64,000 nucleotides of DNA from Vibrio xiamenensis (GCF_900100015.1 NZ_FNDD01000025.1:1-64000), one strand, 5' to 3'. Counted from the stretch's first letter, positions 7,739 through 17,537 are shown. The notes: a model not told the origin generated them from the sequence alone. Translations and numbers: made by a program.

Positions 7739-9703
7739 TCATTGTTCTTGGGTTGTGGAAATTTCTTGAGTAGTCGAAATTTCTTGAGTGGTAGAAATTG
7801 TGTGCAGGAAATCTTTAATGCTTTCCAAGTCTCGAGTACGCGGTATTGGTGGCAAACTGGCAAGGAATACGCCGCCGTAATCGCGGGTCACCAAGCGATT
7901 GTCACAAATAATCAGTGCGCCAAAGTCCTTTTTATCTCGAATCAGGCGTCCTACGCCCTGCTTTAACGTAATCACTGCATCCGGCAATTGTACTTGAGCA
8001 AACGGATCGCCGCCGCGCAAGCGACAATCTTCAATACGCGCTTTGAGCAGCGGATCATCGGGTGCGGTAAATGGTAATTTGTCGATAATAACACAGCTCA
8101 GGGCGTCACCTCTAACGTCGATGCCTTCCCAAAACGCCCCGGTCGCCACCAGCAGCGCATTGCCAAGCTCCATAAATTCCGTCAAGGTGCGCTGTTTACT
8201 GGTTTCACCTTGCAACAGCACCGGAATATCCAGCACTTGGCGAAAACGCTCGCCAAGGTCACGCATCATGGCGTGGGAAGTGCAAAGGAAAAAACAGCGC
8301 CCTTGGTTTTGTTCGATAATCGGCGCCAACATACGCACCAATTTATCGGCTAAACCTTGGCTGTTTGGCTCTGGCAAGTAGCGTGGAACACACAAACGCG
8401 CCTGATTTTGGTAATCAAATGGACTTGGCAGCGACATTTGGCTGGCAGGCTTGATGCCAAGGCGCGAGGTAAAGTGGCCAAAATCGCCATTCACCGCCAA
8501 GGTTGCCGAAGTGAATATCCAGGCGCCCTGCTTAAGCTCCATCTGCTCGTTAAATTTATCCGACACCGACAGCGGCGTGATATGCAGACTAAAGTGGCGC
8601 GGCGTGGTGTCAAACCAATACGAGTAACCGGTAATCGATACATCGCATACACGGTCAATTCGCGATTTGAGCAGCGTTGCGCGCTCAAATGCCGCATCGA
8701 GCAATTGACTGCGCCCGAGCGCTAATTTGAGTACATCAATCGCAAACTCAAGGCTCTCTTGTAGCCGTTCGATTTCACGCGCAATCGCTGGCGATGCCAT
8801 CGCATCTCGCCAGTTGCCGCGAAAACCGCTTTCGCCGAGCAAAATCCGCAAATCCATCGCCGATTGCACCAGTTTTTCCGCCACTTTTTGTAACTGGCGC
8901 ATGTCTTTCGCTTCGGTGCGATAACTGATTTCAATGTCTTTAGACAGCTCTTGAATTTGGCGACTCGACACCGATTGACCAAAATATTGACTGGCGATAT
9001 CTGGAAGCTGATGGGCTTCGTCAAAGATAAATACATCGGCTTCAGGAATCAGCTCGCCAAAGCCAGTTTCTTTGATCGCCAAATCGGCCAAAAACAGATG
9101 ATGGTTGACCACCACCACATCGGCATCCAAGGCTTTTTTACGCGCTTTTAGTACGTAGCAATCGGTGTAACTGGGGCAGTCTTTGCCTAAACAGTTGTCA
9201 TTGGTCGAGGTAATGGTTGGAATGATTGGGCTGTCTTCGGCGATGGCGTCGCAATCGCCTAAGTCGCCGGTTTTGGTCTCTGATGTCCAAGCGCGGACTT
9301 TAACCAATTGGCTCAGCAGCGTTGGATCAGCCTGTTGATTATGACTCTCGACCATTTGTCGTGACAACCGGTCCAGACACAGGTAGTTCGAACGCCCTTT
9401 TAGCAGTGAGACTTTGCCGTAAAAACCCAGTGCATCGGTCATCAAAGGCAAGTCACGATGATAAAGCTGCTCTTGCAGGTTTTTTGAACCAGTACTGATG
9501 ATCACTTTCTGCCCGCTAAGCAAGGCCGGAACCAAATAGGCGAACGTTTTGCCGGTTCCCGTACCAGCTTCAACCACCACTTGGCCTTGGTTTTTTATCG
9601 CGTCGGCGACCGCTTTCGCCATATCGATTTGTGCCTGGCGTGGCTGAAAACCAGGAATAGCTTTTCCAAGTGCCCCTTGAGCAGAAAACGTTTTTTCGAT
9701 CAT
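7739..9703 (-). CDS. yoaA: XPD/DinG-family ATP-dependent DNA helicase YoaA
   Basis: 654-residue superfamily-2 5'-3' helicase with an iron-sulfur cluster. Walker A is GTGTGKT (47-53), the four Fe-S cysteines are C109, C171, C176 and C182, the DEAH box is FDEAH (227-231), and C-terminal motif VI is GVGRLIRDKKDFG. In E. coli YoaA works with the Pol III subunit HolC (chi) in tolerance of replication blocks. The chosen ATG (9703) gives MIEKTFSAQGALGKA; a longer frame upstream looks non-coding. The C-terminus ends in three tandem ISTTQE hexapeptides, an unusual tail. Confidence 0.94.
   Translation of the reverse strand: MIEKTFSAQGALGKAIPGFQPRQAQIDMAKAVADAIKNQGQVVVEAGTGTGKTFAYLVPALLSGQKVIISTGSKNLQEQLYHRDLPLMTDALGFYGKVSLLKGRSNYLCLDRLSRQMVESHNQQADPTLLSQLVKVRAWTSETKTGDLGDCDAIAEDSPIIPTITSTNDNCLGKDCPSYTDCYVLKARKKALDADVVVVNHHLFLADLAIKETGFGELIPEADVFIFDEAHQLPDIASQYFGQSVSSRQIQELSKDIEISYRTEAKDMRQLQKVAEKLVQSAMDLRILLGESGFRGNWRDAMASPAIAREIERLQESLEFAIDVLKLALGRSQLLDAAFERATLLKSRIDRVCDVSITGYSYWFDTTPRHFSLHITPLSVSDKFNEQMELKQGAWIFTSATLAVNGDFGHFTSRLGIKPASQMSLPSPFDYQNQARLCVPRYLPEPNSQGLADKLVRMLAPIIEQNQGRCFFLCTSHAMMRDLGERFRQVLDIPVLLQGETSKQRTLTEFMELGNALLVATGAFWEGIDVRGDALSCVIIDKLPFTAPDDPLLKARIEDCRLRGGDPFAQVQLPDAVITLKQGVGRLIRDKKDFGALIICDNRLVTRDYGGVFLASLPPIPRTRDLESIKDFLHTISTTQEISTTQEISTTQEQ
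7742..7801. repeat. 18-bp tandem repeat (3 copies) at the 3' end of yoaA
   Basis: Three near-identical 18-bp units in + orientation TTCTTGRGTWGTSGAAAT encode ISTTQE-ISTTQE-ISTTQE at the very end of YoaA, just before the tsaB ribosome site. Minor differences between the copies show the repeat is not brand new. Confidence 0.85.
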
Positions 9704-9993
9704 GGTGTTCGTACTGGTAAAAATCAAAGCAGCGATTATGGCAGGTTTCTGCATAACTCGCGATGCCTTTAGTTGGATTCGACTCGCAAGCCTTTCTATG
9801 CGTCTATTCAACGTATCTGCGTGTATTTAACGTATCAAAGCGGTGAAACCTCATCGCGAAAACGATTAACTCAGATTAGCGGTTGCAAGATTTTCGATAT
9901 TAGTTTAATTGTTAGGGTCATTTAAAAATAAAGCCCATTATCCTAACAAGCCGATTTATATAACAGCTATTGCCGCACGGAAGTTTCGTATCC
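9704..9993. other. Divergent intergenic region yoaA / purU
   Basis: About 290 bp between two divergently transcribed genes; promoters for both should lie here. The half next to purU is AT-rich. No operator that I can name, and no small gene with a good start. Confidence 0.4.
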
Positions 9994-10827
9994 ATGGAAA
10001 AGAAAACACTACTCACCCACTGCACTGATGCACCTGGACTGATCGCAAAAATCACCAGCATCTGTTACCAGCACAAACTCAACATCATTCATAACAACGA
10101 ATTCGTTGATAACCCGACCGGGCAATTTTTTATGCGTACGGAGCTGGAAGGGCAATTTGATGATCCAGCGTTTCTTGCTGATCTCGATGCCGCTCTGCCG
10201 CCTTGCACCACTCGCCGCCTAGTCGATTCAACACGTAAGAAAATCGTGATTCTGGTGACCAAAGAAGCGCACTGCCTTGGCGATATTTTGATGAAAACCT
10301 ACGATGGTAGCTTGGATGTGGAAGTCGCCGCTGTGGTCGGTAACTATGACAATTTACGTCAGTTAACTGAACGTTTTGATATTCCTTATCACTTTGTTTC
10401 TCATGAAGGTCTAAACCGCCAAGAGCATGAGCAAAAAATGTTAGAGGTGATCAATCAATACCAAGCCGACTATCTGGTACTGGCCAAATACATGCGTGTG
10501 TTGACTGCCGATTTCGTTGGCCAATATCCGCATAAAATCATCAACATCCATCATAGCTTTTTACCTGCGTTTATCGGTGCACGCCCATACCAGCAAGCCT
10601 ATGATCGCGGCGTAAAGATCATTGGTGCAACGGCGCACTTTGTAACCAATGACCTCGATGAAGGTCCAATCATCAAGCAGGATGTGATTCCGGTAGACCA
10701 TAACTTTAGCGCTTCAGATATGGCGCAAGCAGGCCGTGACGTTGAGAAAAACGTCCTGAGCAAAGCGCTAAGTAAAGTGGTTGATGACCATGTGTTTGTG
10801 TCTGGAAACAAAACTGTGATTTTGTAA
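9994..10827 (+). CDS. purU: Formyltetrahydrofolate deformylase
   Basis: 277-residue enzyme hydrolysing 10-formyl-THF to formate and THF, balancing one-carbon pools and supplying formate for PurT. An N-terminal ACT domain (about 1-85) precedes the formyltransferase catalytic domain with NIHHSFLPAFIGARPYQQAY and GATAHFVTNDLDEGPI, which hold the catalytic His and Asp. I start at the ATG at 9994 (MEKKTLLTHCTDAPGL), which matches E. coli PurU; the in-frame TTG at 9970 is not needed. It is monocistronic with a terminator after it. Confidence 0.96.
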   Translation: MEKKTLLTHCTDAPGLIAKITSICYQHKLNIIHNNEFVDNPTGQFFMRTELEGQFDDPAFLADLDAALPPCTTRRLVDSTRKKIVILVTKEAHCLGDILMKTYDGSLDVEVAAVVGNYDNLRQLTERFDIPYHFVSHEGLNRQEHEQKMLEVINQYQADYLVLAKYMRVLTADFVGQYPHKIINIHHSFLPAFIGARPYQQAYDRGVKIIGATAHFVTNDLDEGPIIKQDVIPVDHNFSASDMAQAGRDVEKNVLSKALSKVVDDHVFVSGNKTVIL

Positions 10828-10853
10828 TCCACCACTCAATCAGTGAATTGAAG

Positions 10854-10887
10854 AGGCCGTTAAGGTGTTGCTTTAACGGCCTTTTTT
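10854..10887 (+). terminator. Intrinsic terminator after purU
   Basis: AGGCCGTTAAGG/CTTTAACGGCCT hairpin followed by a T-run on the plus strand, just before the convergent fadH stop. Confidence 0.8.
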
Positions 10888-10888
10888 A

Positions 10889-12892
10889 TTACAGCTTCAG
10901 CGCTAATTCCGTTCCTTGACGAATGGCGCGCACCGCATCCAGTTCGCCTGCGAAATCCGCGCCGCCGATAACATGTAACTTGTCGCCAAATTGTGCCCAC
11001 TGCTGTTCAAATGGGCGCACCGACTCTTGACCCGCGCAGATGATCACTTTGTCCACATCCAGATGCGCATCTTGACCATCAAGTTTAAGATTCAGCCCTT
11101 GGTCATCAATGCTCTGATACTCAACACCACCGACTAAATGCACACCACGCTTTTCAAGGGTACGTTTGTGAATCCAGCCTGTGGTTTTGCCTGGCCCTTT
11201 ACCCACGCGACCTTTACGTCGCTGCAGTAACCACACTTGTTTGTCGCTGATGGCATCGGGGTAAGGATACAAGCCGCCGGGATGGGACAAAGATTTATCA
11301 ATCCCCCATTCATACAACCAATCATCCAGCTGCTGATGGCTCGGCTCAGTAAGCATGCTCGCGACATCGACGCCAATTCCACCCGCACCAATGATCGCCA
11401 CTTTCTCGCCAACAGGGGTTTTATCTTTAATCAGGGTTTGGTAATCCACCACTTTATCTGGATTATCAATACCCTCAATCTTGATTTGACGTGGTTTCAC
11501 CCCTGATGCCATCACCACCTCGTCATATTCGCTGAGCATTGACGCATCAACCGGCGTATCAAGATGCAGCCGTACACCCGTTTGCTCTATGCGATTGGCG
11601 AAGTAGCGAATGGTTTCGCGAAACTCTTCCTTGCCCGGAATCTGCATCGCCAAGCGAAACTGACCGCCAATTCGGTCGGACTTTTCAAACAGATCAACCT
11701 GATGACCACGCTCGGCAAGCGTAGTCGCGCAGGCAAGGCCAGCAGGCCCAGCGCCGACCACCGCAACGGTTTTTGTGGCCTGGACCGGCTCTATGGTCAG
11801 CTCAGTTTCATAACAAGCGTACGGATTGACCAAGCAGGTCGCGCGCTTACCTTTGAATACGTTATCAAGACAGGCTTGATTACAGCCAATACAAGTATTG
11901 ATAAGTTTTGATTGCTGCTGCTCGGCTTTGAGCACAAACGCCGGATCGGCAAGCAGCGGACGCGCCATCGACACCATATCCGCTTGGCCGCTGGCCAAAA
12001 TTCGCTCGGCTTCTTCGGGCGTATTAATGCGATTACAAGTCACAATAGGTACATTAACGTGCGGTTTGACTTGCTCACTCACCCAACTGAACGCGGCGCG
12101 CGGCACTTGAGTTGCAATCGTCGGAATGCGCGCCTCGTGCCAACCGATACCAGTATTGATGATGGTGACTCCCGCTGCCTCAAGCGCTTTAGCAAGTTCA
12201 ATCACTTCCTCAAACGTACTGCCTTCTTCGACCAGATCCAGCATCGACAGACGGAAAATGATGATGAACTCTTCACCTACGGCGGCGCGAATCGCTTTGA
12301 CAATTTCCAACGGAAAACGAATGCGGTTTTGGTACTCCCCACCCCACTCGTCATAACGCACGTTGGTGCGTTTACAGATAAATTGGTTGATCAGGTAGCC
12401 TTCCGATCCCATCACTTCCACGCCGTCATAACCGGCTAATTGCGCTAAAGCGGCGCTGTTGGCAAAGTCAGCGATGGTGCTTTTGATTTGACGAGGGCTC
12501 ATTTCGCTCGGCGCAAAACGGGCGATCGGCGCTTTGATACTGGAAGCACTCTGCGAAAATGGATGCATGGCATAACGGCCCGCATGGAGCAATTGCAGCG
12601 CAATTTTGCCACCGTGGCGATGCACCGCATCGGTCACGACTTTATGGGCTTTGGCATGCTTGATTTTACTGAATTCGGCACTGAAAGGATGCAAACGCCC
12701 GCGCAGGTTCGGCGAAAAACCGCCGGTGACAATCAAACCAACGCCGCCTTTGACACGTTGCTCATAAAACGCCGCCAGTTTATGTAGGCCAGATTTGTCT
12801 TCTTCCAGCCCGGTATGCATCGAGCCCATCAAGACTCGATTTTTAAGCTGAGTAAACCCCAGGTCGAGAGGTTTCAGTAGGTTTGGATACAT
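10889..12892 (-). CDS. fadH: NADPH-dependent 2,4-dienoyl-CoA reductase
   Basis: 667-residue flavoprotein needed to degrade unsaturated fatty acids with double bonds at even positions. The N-terminal FMN TIM barrel (Old Yellow Enzyme family) starts LDLGFTQLKNRVLMGSMHTG; the 4Fe-4S cysteines are in CIGCNQACLDNVFKG plus TCLVNP; FAD/NADPH Rossmann motifs follow (VAVVGAGPAGLACA, VAIIGAGGIGVDVA). The start at 12892 (MYPNLLKPLDL) matches E. coli FadH. Upstream lie a FadR-like site and a CAAAC-N4-GTTT palindrome, consistent with fatty-acid control. Confidence 0.96.
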   Translation of the reverse strand: MYPNLLKPLDLGFTQLKNRVLMGSMHTGLEEDKSGLHKLAAFYEQRVKGGVGLIVTGGFSPNLRGRLHPFSAEFSKIKHAKAHKVVTDAVHRHGGKIALQLLHAGRYAMHPFSQSASSIKAPIARFAPSEMSPRQIKSTIADFANSAALAQLAGYDGVEVMGSEGYLINQFICKRTNVRYDEWGGEYQNRIRFPLEIVKAIRAAVGEEFIIIFRLSMLDLVEEGSTFEEVIELAKALEAAGVTIINTGIGWHEARIPTIATQVPRAAFSWVSEQVKPHVNVPIVTCNRINTPEEAERILASGQADMVSMARPLLADPAFVLKAEQQQSKLINTCIGCNQACLDNVFKGKRATCLVNPYACYETELTIEPVQATKTVAVVGAGPAGLACATTLAERGHQVDLFEKSDRIGGQFRLAMQIPGKEEFRETIRYFANRIEQTGVRLHLDTPVDASMLSEYDEVVMASGVKPRQIKIEGIDNPDKVVDYQTLIKDKTPVGEKVAIIGAGGIGVDVASMLTEPSHQQLDDWLYEWGIDKSLSHPGGLYPYPDAISDKQVWLLQRRKGRVGKGPGKTTGWIHKRTLEKRGVHLVGGVEYQSIDDQGLNLKLDGQDAHLDVDKVIICAGQESVRPFEQQWAQFGDKLHVIGGADFAGELDAVRAIRQGTELALKL

Positions 12893-12917
12893 GGCAGATA
12901 CCACTATTGTTATATTT

Positions 12918-12933
12918 ATGGTCTGACCAGAAT
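12918..12933. promoter_or_regulatory. FadR-like operator upstream of fadH
   Basis: ATGGTCTGACCAGAAT contains the TGGTCNGACCA core of the enterobacterial/vibrio FadR consensus. It lies 26 bp before the fadH ATG, a typical repressor position. Confidence 0.65.
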
Positions 12934-12954
12934 ATTGTCGGGTTAAACAAAAAT

Positions 12955-12967
12955 CAAACAAGTGTTT
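12955..12967. promoter_or_regulatory. CAAAC-N4-GTTT palindrome upstream of fadH (PsrA-like operator candidate)
   Basis: CAAACAAGTGTTT, 63 bp before the fadH start; the same pattern precedes fadD and fadI. Confidence 0.5.
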
Positions 12968-13100
12968 ACATTTCTGTAACAGCGATCAACTCCCTATTGT
13001 TCGAATATACTTGTTTAAGTAGGATATCAGTTACTAACGAATTGAAGCGGTTAGCTTTATTGCTAAAATTCAATACCGTATTCGCCAACGCGGAGCTAGA

Positions 13101-14954
13101 ATGAAAAAAATATTTAAGATTATCGGCCTGATATTTAAAGGCATTTGGAAGATCATTTCGTTTATACGAATCACCTTGGTCAACTTGATTTTCCTTGCCA
13201 GTATCGCGGCAATTTACTTCGTGTATAGCTCGGCAGACTCCCCTGCTCCTGAGGTCGCGAAAACCGCCTCAGCACTGGTACTCGACCTCTCCGGCCCGAT
13301 TGTTGAACAATCCACTTACGTCAACCCGCTCGATTCGGTGACCGGTTCTCTGTTTGGTCGCGAACTGCCTAAAGAAAATGTCTTGTTTGATATTGTCGAT
13401 GTGATTCGCCAAGCCAAAACCGATGACAACATCACAGGCTTAGTGCTCACGCTGCAAGACATGCCCGAAACCAGCTTAACCAAGCTGCGTTATATCGCCA
13501 AAGCAATCAATGAATTTAAAGCCTCTGGAAAGCCCGTGTTTGCTGCTGGCGATTTCTACAATCAAAGCCAGTATTACCTAGCCAGTTACGCCGATAAAAT
13601 TTTCCTCTCCCCAGATGGCGCTGTACTGCTTAAAGGCTACAAAGCTTATTCGATGTACTACAAAACGCTGCTTGAGAAGCTGGATGTCAGCACCCACGTA
13701 TTTCGTGTCGGCACCTATAAATCCGCTGTCGAGCCATTTTTGCGCGATGACATGTCCGATGCTGCGAAACAATCGGCTTCTCGCTGGGTTGGGCAGTTGT
13801 GGGGAGCATACAGTGACGATGTGGCGACCAACCGCCAAATTGATGTCAAAGTGCTCAACCCGAGCATGGAAGAGTTTCTTGCCGAGCTGAAATCAGTCAA
13901 AGGTGATGTGGGTGCGTTGTCTCTGAAGTTGGGTTTAGTCGATGAACTCGCGACGCGTCAACAAGTACGCCAAGCGTTAGTCAACGCATTTGGTAGTGAT
14001 GGCGAAGATGGCTATAAGGGAGTGGATTACTATCAATACCTCTCCAAACTTAAACCTCAATTTAACGCCAATAACGATGATATTGCGGTAATCGTTGCCA
14101 GCGGCGCCATTATGGACGGCGAACAGCCACGCGGTCGTATTGGCGGTGACACACTTGCAAATTTACTGCGCCAAGCGCGCACAGACGACAAAGTGAAAGC
14201 CGTAGTGCTGCGTGTCGATAGCCCAGGCGGCAGCGCATTTGCTTCAGAAGTGATTCGTAACGAAATAGACGCATTGAAAGCGTCAGGCAAACCTGTGGTG
14301 GTTTCAATGTCGAGCCTCGCGGCATCCGGCGGCTACTGGATCTCAATGGGCGCCGACCGCATCATTGCTCAGCCAACCACCCTCACCGGTTCCATCGGTA
14401 TCTTTAGCGTTATCACTACGTTTGAAAAAGGTCTCAACAAACTCGGCGTCAATACCGATGGCGTCGGCACGTCACCTTTTGCCAATGTTGGTATCACCCA
14501 AGGATTCACCGACGGCGCTTCGCAAGCGATGCAGATGGCGATTGAACATGGCTACTACCGATTCATTAGCCTTGTCGGTCAAAACCGCGGCATGGATGTG
14601 GACCAAGTCGATAAAGTCGCTCAAGGCCGCGTATGGACAGGTCAAGATGCACTTGAACACGGGCTAGTCGACCAAATCGGCGATTTTGATGACGCGATAG
14701 ATACGGCAGCGCAGCTGTCTAATTTGGAAAACTACAATCTGTATTGGGTTGAAGAGCCACTTTCACCAGCCGAACAGTTCTTCAAAGACGTATTTACTGA
14801 GGCAAAAGTTCACTTAGGCTTAGACGTATCATCGATGCTACCTGACGCTTGGCAACCTGCGGCCAAACAATTAGTCAGTGATGCCAATCTGCTCAGTTCG
14901 TTTAACGATCCAAAAGGACAATATGCATTCTGCTTGCCGTGCCAAGTTGAGTAA
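13101..14954 (+). CDS. sppA: Signal peptide peptidase SppA, 67K type
   Basis: 617-residue inner-membrane protease that degrades cleaved signal peptides. One N-terminal transmembrane anchor (about 24-42) is followed by two tandem S49 domains. The Ser-Lys dyad of E. coli SppA is conserved: K207 in GTYKSAVEPF and S409 in LAASGGYWIS. GGAG lies close before the ATG. It is followed by a terminator and then by ansA, the same neighbour as in E. coli. Confidence 0.96.
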   Translation: MKKIFKIIGLIFKGIWKIISFIRITLVNLIFLASIAAIYFVYSSADSPAPEVAKTASALVLDLSGPIVEQSTYVNPLDSVTGSLFGRELPKENVLFDIVDVIRQAKTDDNITGLVLTLQDMPETSLTKLRYIAKAINEFKASGKPVFAAGDFYNQSQYYLASYADKIFLSPDGAVLLKGYKAYSMYYKTLLEKLDVSTHVFRVGTYKSAVEPFLRDDMSDAAKQSASRWVGQLWGAYSDDVATNRQIDVKVLNPSMEEFLAELKSVKGDVGALSLKLGLVDELATRQQVRQALVNAFGSDGEDGYKGVDYYQYLSKLKPQFNANNDDIAVIVASGAIMDGEQPRGRIGGDTLANLLRQARTDDKVKAVVLRVDSPGGSAFASEVIRNEIDALKASGKPVVVSMSSLAASGGYWISMGADRIIAQPTTLTGSIGIFSVITTFEKGLNKLGVNTDGVGTSPFANVGITQGFTDGASQAMQMAIEHGYYRFISLVGQNRGMDVDQVDKVAQGRVWTGQDALEHGLVDQIGDFDDAIDTAAQLSNLENYNLYWVEEPLSPAEQFFKDVFTEAKVHLGLDVSSMLPDAWQPAAKQLVSDANLLSSFNDPKGQYAFCLPCQVE

Positions 14955-15009
14955 ATGTTCTATAATTCATTAGCTTAACTAGGCTCATTTGAATAACTGG
15001 TACGATATC

Positions 15010-15040
15010 GGGGCTTGCTATTGGCGAGCCCCTTTTTCTT
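15010..15040 (+). terminator. Intrinsic terminator after sppA
   Basis: GGGGCTTGC-tatt-GGCGAGCCCC hairpin followed by TTTTTCTT. Confidence 0.8.
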
Positions 15041-15100
15041 AGCAAAGAATTAGTTATAATCGCCGCTTCTGTTCCCCCCTACTAATTATGGCTAGCAACA

Positions 15101-16114
15101 ATGGCAAAAAAACACATCTACATCGCCTACACTGGCGGCACGATCGGCATGCAAAAGTCGAATCATGGCTATATCCCAGTCGCCGGCTTTATGGACAAAC
15201 AATTGGCTGGCATGCCTGAATTCCACCGTCCAGAAATGCCAGACTACACCATCCATGAATACGACCCATTGATCGATTCCTCCGACATGACCCCTGCCGA
15301 TTGGCAGCAGATTGCCGATGATATTCGTGATAACTACGATAAATACGATGGTTTTGTTATTTTGCACGGCACCGATACCATGGCATACACAGCCTCGGCG
15401 TTATCGTTTATGCTTGAGAACCTTGGCAAACCAGTTATCGTCACTGGCTCGCAAATCCCACTCGCAGAGCTACGCTCTGACGGCCAAGCCAATTTGCTTA
15501 ACGCACTACACATTGCTGCCAACTATCCGATTAACGAAGTGACCCTGTTTTTCAACAATAAGCTGATGCGTGGGAATCGCAGTACCAAATCGCACGCTGA
15601 TGGTTTTAATGCGTTCACCTCCCCCAACTTGCCACCTTTGCTTGAAGCTGGGATTCACATTCAAGTCAGTAAAGATATTGAAGTGGACAAAAAGCCGGAT
15701 GGCGAATTTAAAGTTCATACCATTACACCGCAGCCAATCGGGGTGATCACCATGTACCCAGGCATCTCGCACGAAGTGATTCGCAACACACTGCGCCAGC
15801 CTGTCAACGCGATGATTCTCCTGACTTTCGGGGTGGGTAATGCGCCGCAAAATCCAGAACTGCTTGGTCATCTGCAAGAAGCGTCGGAGCGAGGCGTGAT
15901 TGTGGTCAACCTGACCCAATGCCTAGCGGGTAAAGTCAATATGGGCGGTTACGCAACAGGCTGTGCACTGGCAGAAGCCGGCGTTATCAGCGGTTATGAT
16001 ATGACTCATGAAGCCGCGCTGGCCAAACTGCACTATCTGCTGAGCCAAAACTTAAGTTATGAAGAAATAAAAGTGCAGATGCAGCAAGTACTGCGCGGTG
16101 AAATGAGCTTATAA
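15101..16114 (+). CDS. ansA: L-asparaginase, type I (cytoplasmic)
   Basis: 337-residue enzyme hydrolysing L-asparagine to aspartate and ammonia. The two catalytic threonine blocks are visible: AYTGGTIGMQ near residue 10 and HGTDTMAYTAS near residue 90. No signal peptide, which with the length separates it from periplasmic type II (AnsB). It follows sppA as in E. coli; a TTATAAT -10-like element lies in the ~60 bp between the sppA terminator and the ATG, so it probably has its own promoter. Confidence 0.95.
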   Translation: MAKKHIYIAYTGGTIGMQKSNHGYIPVAGFMDKQLAGMPEFHRPEMPDYTIHEYDPLIDSSDMTPADWQQIADDIRDNYDKYDGFVILHGTDTMAYTASALSFMLENLGKPVIVTGSQIPLAELRSDGQANLLNALHIAANYPINEVTLFFNNKLMRGNRSTKSHADGFNAFTSPNLPPLLEAGIHIQVSKDIEVDKKPDGEFKVHTITPQPIGVITMYPGISHEVIRNTLRQPVNAMILLTFGVGNAPQNPELLGHLQEASERGVIVVNLTQCLAGKVNMGGYATGCALAEAGVISGYDMTHEAALAKLHYLLSQNLSYEEIKVQMQQVLRGEMSL

Positions 16115-16233
16115 ATCAATAATAAACTGATAAAGTAATAGTGAACTGATAAACAAATCATGCACTAATAAAGAAATAAACAGCTACACTGCAAAACTTA
16201 AAATCCTACAGATTTTCGCGGCGCACTAAGTTA

Positions 16234-16264
16234 AAAAACCCCAGCCAAGTCGCTGGGGTTTTGT
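16234..16264. terminator. Bidirectional terminator between ansA and yeaC
   Basis: AAAAAACCCCAGC/GCTGGGGTTTTG hairpin between convergent genes, T-rich on both strands. The preceding ~120 bp is AT-rich with a direct repeat of AACTGATAAA but no gene. Confidence 0.85.
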
Positions 16265-16282
16265 TTATCTATCAAACTAAAG

Positions 16283-16567
16283 CTAATCCAAATTAGGATT
16301 CACTCGCATGATGTCGCCTTGATCTTGTTGGAACTGTTTTTTGAGTTCGGACTTGGACTTAAAGACCATTTCTCCGCCTTGACCAATTGTCATATGTTGA
16401 GCTTGTGAATTATGCTTAGATTGATACAACATCACAGCTTGCATACAGGAATCTCGCTGCTGCTGGGAAAGTGGAGTACCCTCAGGCCACTTACCTGTTT
16501 CAACAGCGTAAACTAGACGCTCATAAACTTCTGGTGTAATAGAGTTAATTAGCTGCTCGGCATCCAT
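16283..16567 (-). CDS. yeaC: YeaC-family (DUF1315) protein
   Basis: 94-residue cytoplasmic protein clearly homologous to E. coli YeaC: NSITPEVYERLVYAVETGKW and NSQAQHMTIG are shared blocks. Function unknown. In E. coli yeaC also neighbours msrB-gapA-yeaD, so the synteny supports orthology. Here an extra lipoprotein gene lies between it and msrB. Confidence 0.92.
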   Translation of the reverse strand: MDAEQLINSITPEVYERLVYAVETGKWPEGTPLSQQQRDSCMQAVMLYQSKHNSQAQHMTIGQGGEMVFKSKSELKKQFQQDQGDIMRVNPNLD

Positions 16568-16668
16568 GATGTTTTCCTTGTTTTCTGCTTTGGCTCAAAC
16601 ATAACCAGCCACAGCATGGAGTCAAGGTAAGCAAAAAGAATAAGTGTAACTGATCACAAGCATTCAAT

Positions 16669-17481
16669 ATGAACTACATAAAAATCTTGTTACTTGCCAC
16701 TTCGACACTCCTCGTCAGTGGCTGCTTTGAAAGCAGAAAAAATACCGAACAGCTTTGCCAAGACAACCCGGCACTGCGCTGTGAAAAGCTCAATATGGAT
16801 GACGGTCAATGTCGCGTCCCACGGACGGATTTGATTTGGCACCGCTTTGATGTGATGAAAAACCCAAGCGAAGCCAATAAAGTGGTCGAATATAAGCTGC
16901 TGATGGAATATCGCAAATGTCTTGAGCTTGCCTCGCAGATTCAAACCATCGACCAAAGCGAATTGAGACAAAAACGCTTTAATGCCCTAGTCCATGCGGG
17001 TAATGAACAGGAGCGGATCGTTATGGAACTGAGAAGTTCTCAACAACCGCAAACGCTGTATTTCCTATGGAGTCAACTGGGTGACACTCATGCCCAGCGA
17101 GCGTTCTTGCAAATGGAAGGTTCGCCAAAACTCGATACACCCGAGATGCAATACGCGCTCGCAACCTTTTACACCAATCGAGATAAAGCCAAGACGATTA
17201 AGCTACTGATTCGCTCACTGGAGTTATCCGATGGCAAGCAGGTCAATGTCGAAGCGGTGAAATCGCTGGCCAGTATCTATTACAACGTCCAAAACAAAGA
17301 AGCGGCTTACATCTGGACACAAGTTGCGGCGGAGTATGGCGTGCAGTTGGCGCCCAAACAGCAGCTACAACTGCTGTATGGGTTTAACGACACCAAATAC
17401 GAAGAGCTTGATGATATGGCAAGCCAAGTCGAAAGTGCCTTAAAATCCGGCACCTTTAAGGCGAGCTTAGTTCCCTACTAA
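16669..17481 (+). CDS. DUF2989-family lipoprotein
   Basis: 270-residue predicted lipoprotein: signal peptide MNYIKILLLATSTLLVSGC with the lipidation Cys at 19. The mature part is helical with tetratricopeptide-like stretches (about 130-230, for example SLASIYYNVQNKEAAYIW), so it may bind partner proteins. I recognise the family as DUF2989 (vibrios, Shewanella), with no known function. Divergent from yeaC and convergent with msrB; no close E. coli counterpart here. Confidence 0.8.
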   Translation: MNYIKILLLATSTLLVSGCFESRKNTEQLCQDNPALRCEKLNMDDGQCRVPRTDLIWHRFDVMKNPSEANKVVEYKLLMEYRKCLELASQIQTIDQSELRQKRFNALVHAGNEQERIVMELRSSQQPQTLYFLWSQLGDTHAQRAFLQMEGSPKLDTPEMQYALATFYTNRDKAKTIKLLIRSLELSDGKQVNVEAVKSLASIYYNVQNKEAAYIWTQVAAEYGVQLAPKQQLQLLYGFNDTKYEELDDMASQVESALKSGTFKASLVPY

Positions 17482-17513
17482 CTCATACCTACGGATGAAA
17501 GGAACTAACAACA

Positions 17514-17537
17514 GACGGCGAATTATTCGCCGTTTTT
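17514..17537 (+). terminator. Intrinsic terminator after the DUF2989 gene
   Basis: ACGGCGAAT/ATTCGCCGT hairpin with TTTTTT; it overlaps the end of the convergent msrB gene. Confidence 0.75.

Noticed and set aside
15506..15919. 137-codon ORF antisense to ansA
   Set aside because: Lies wholly within a certain gene on the opposite strand; no ribosome site and no recognisable family.
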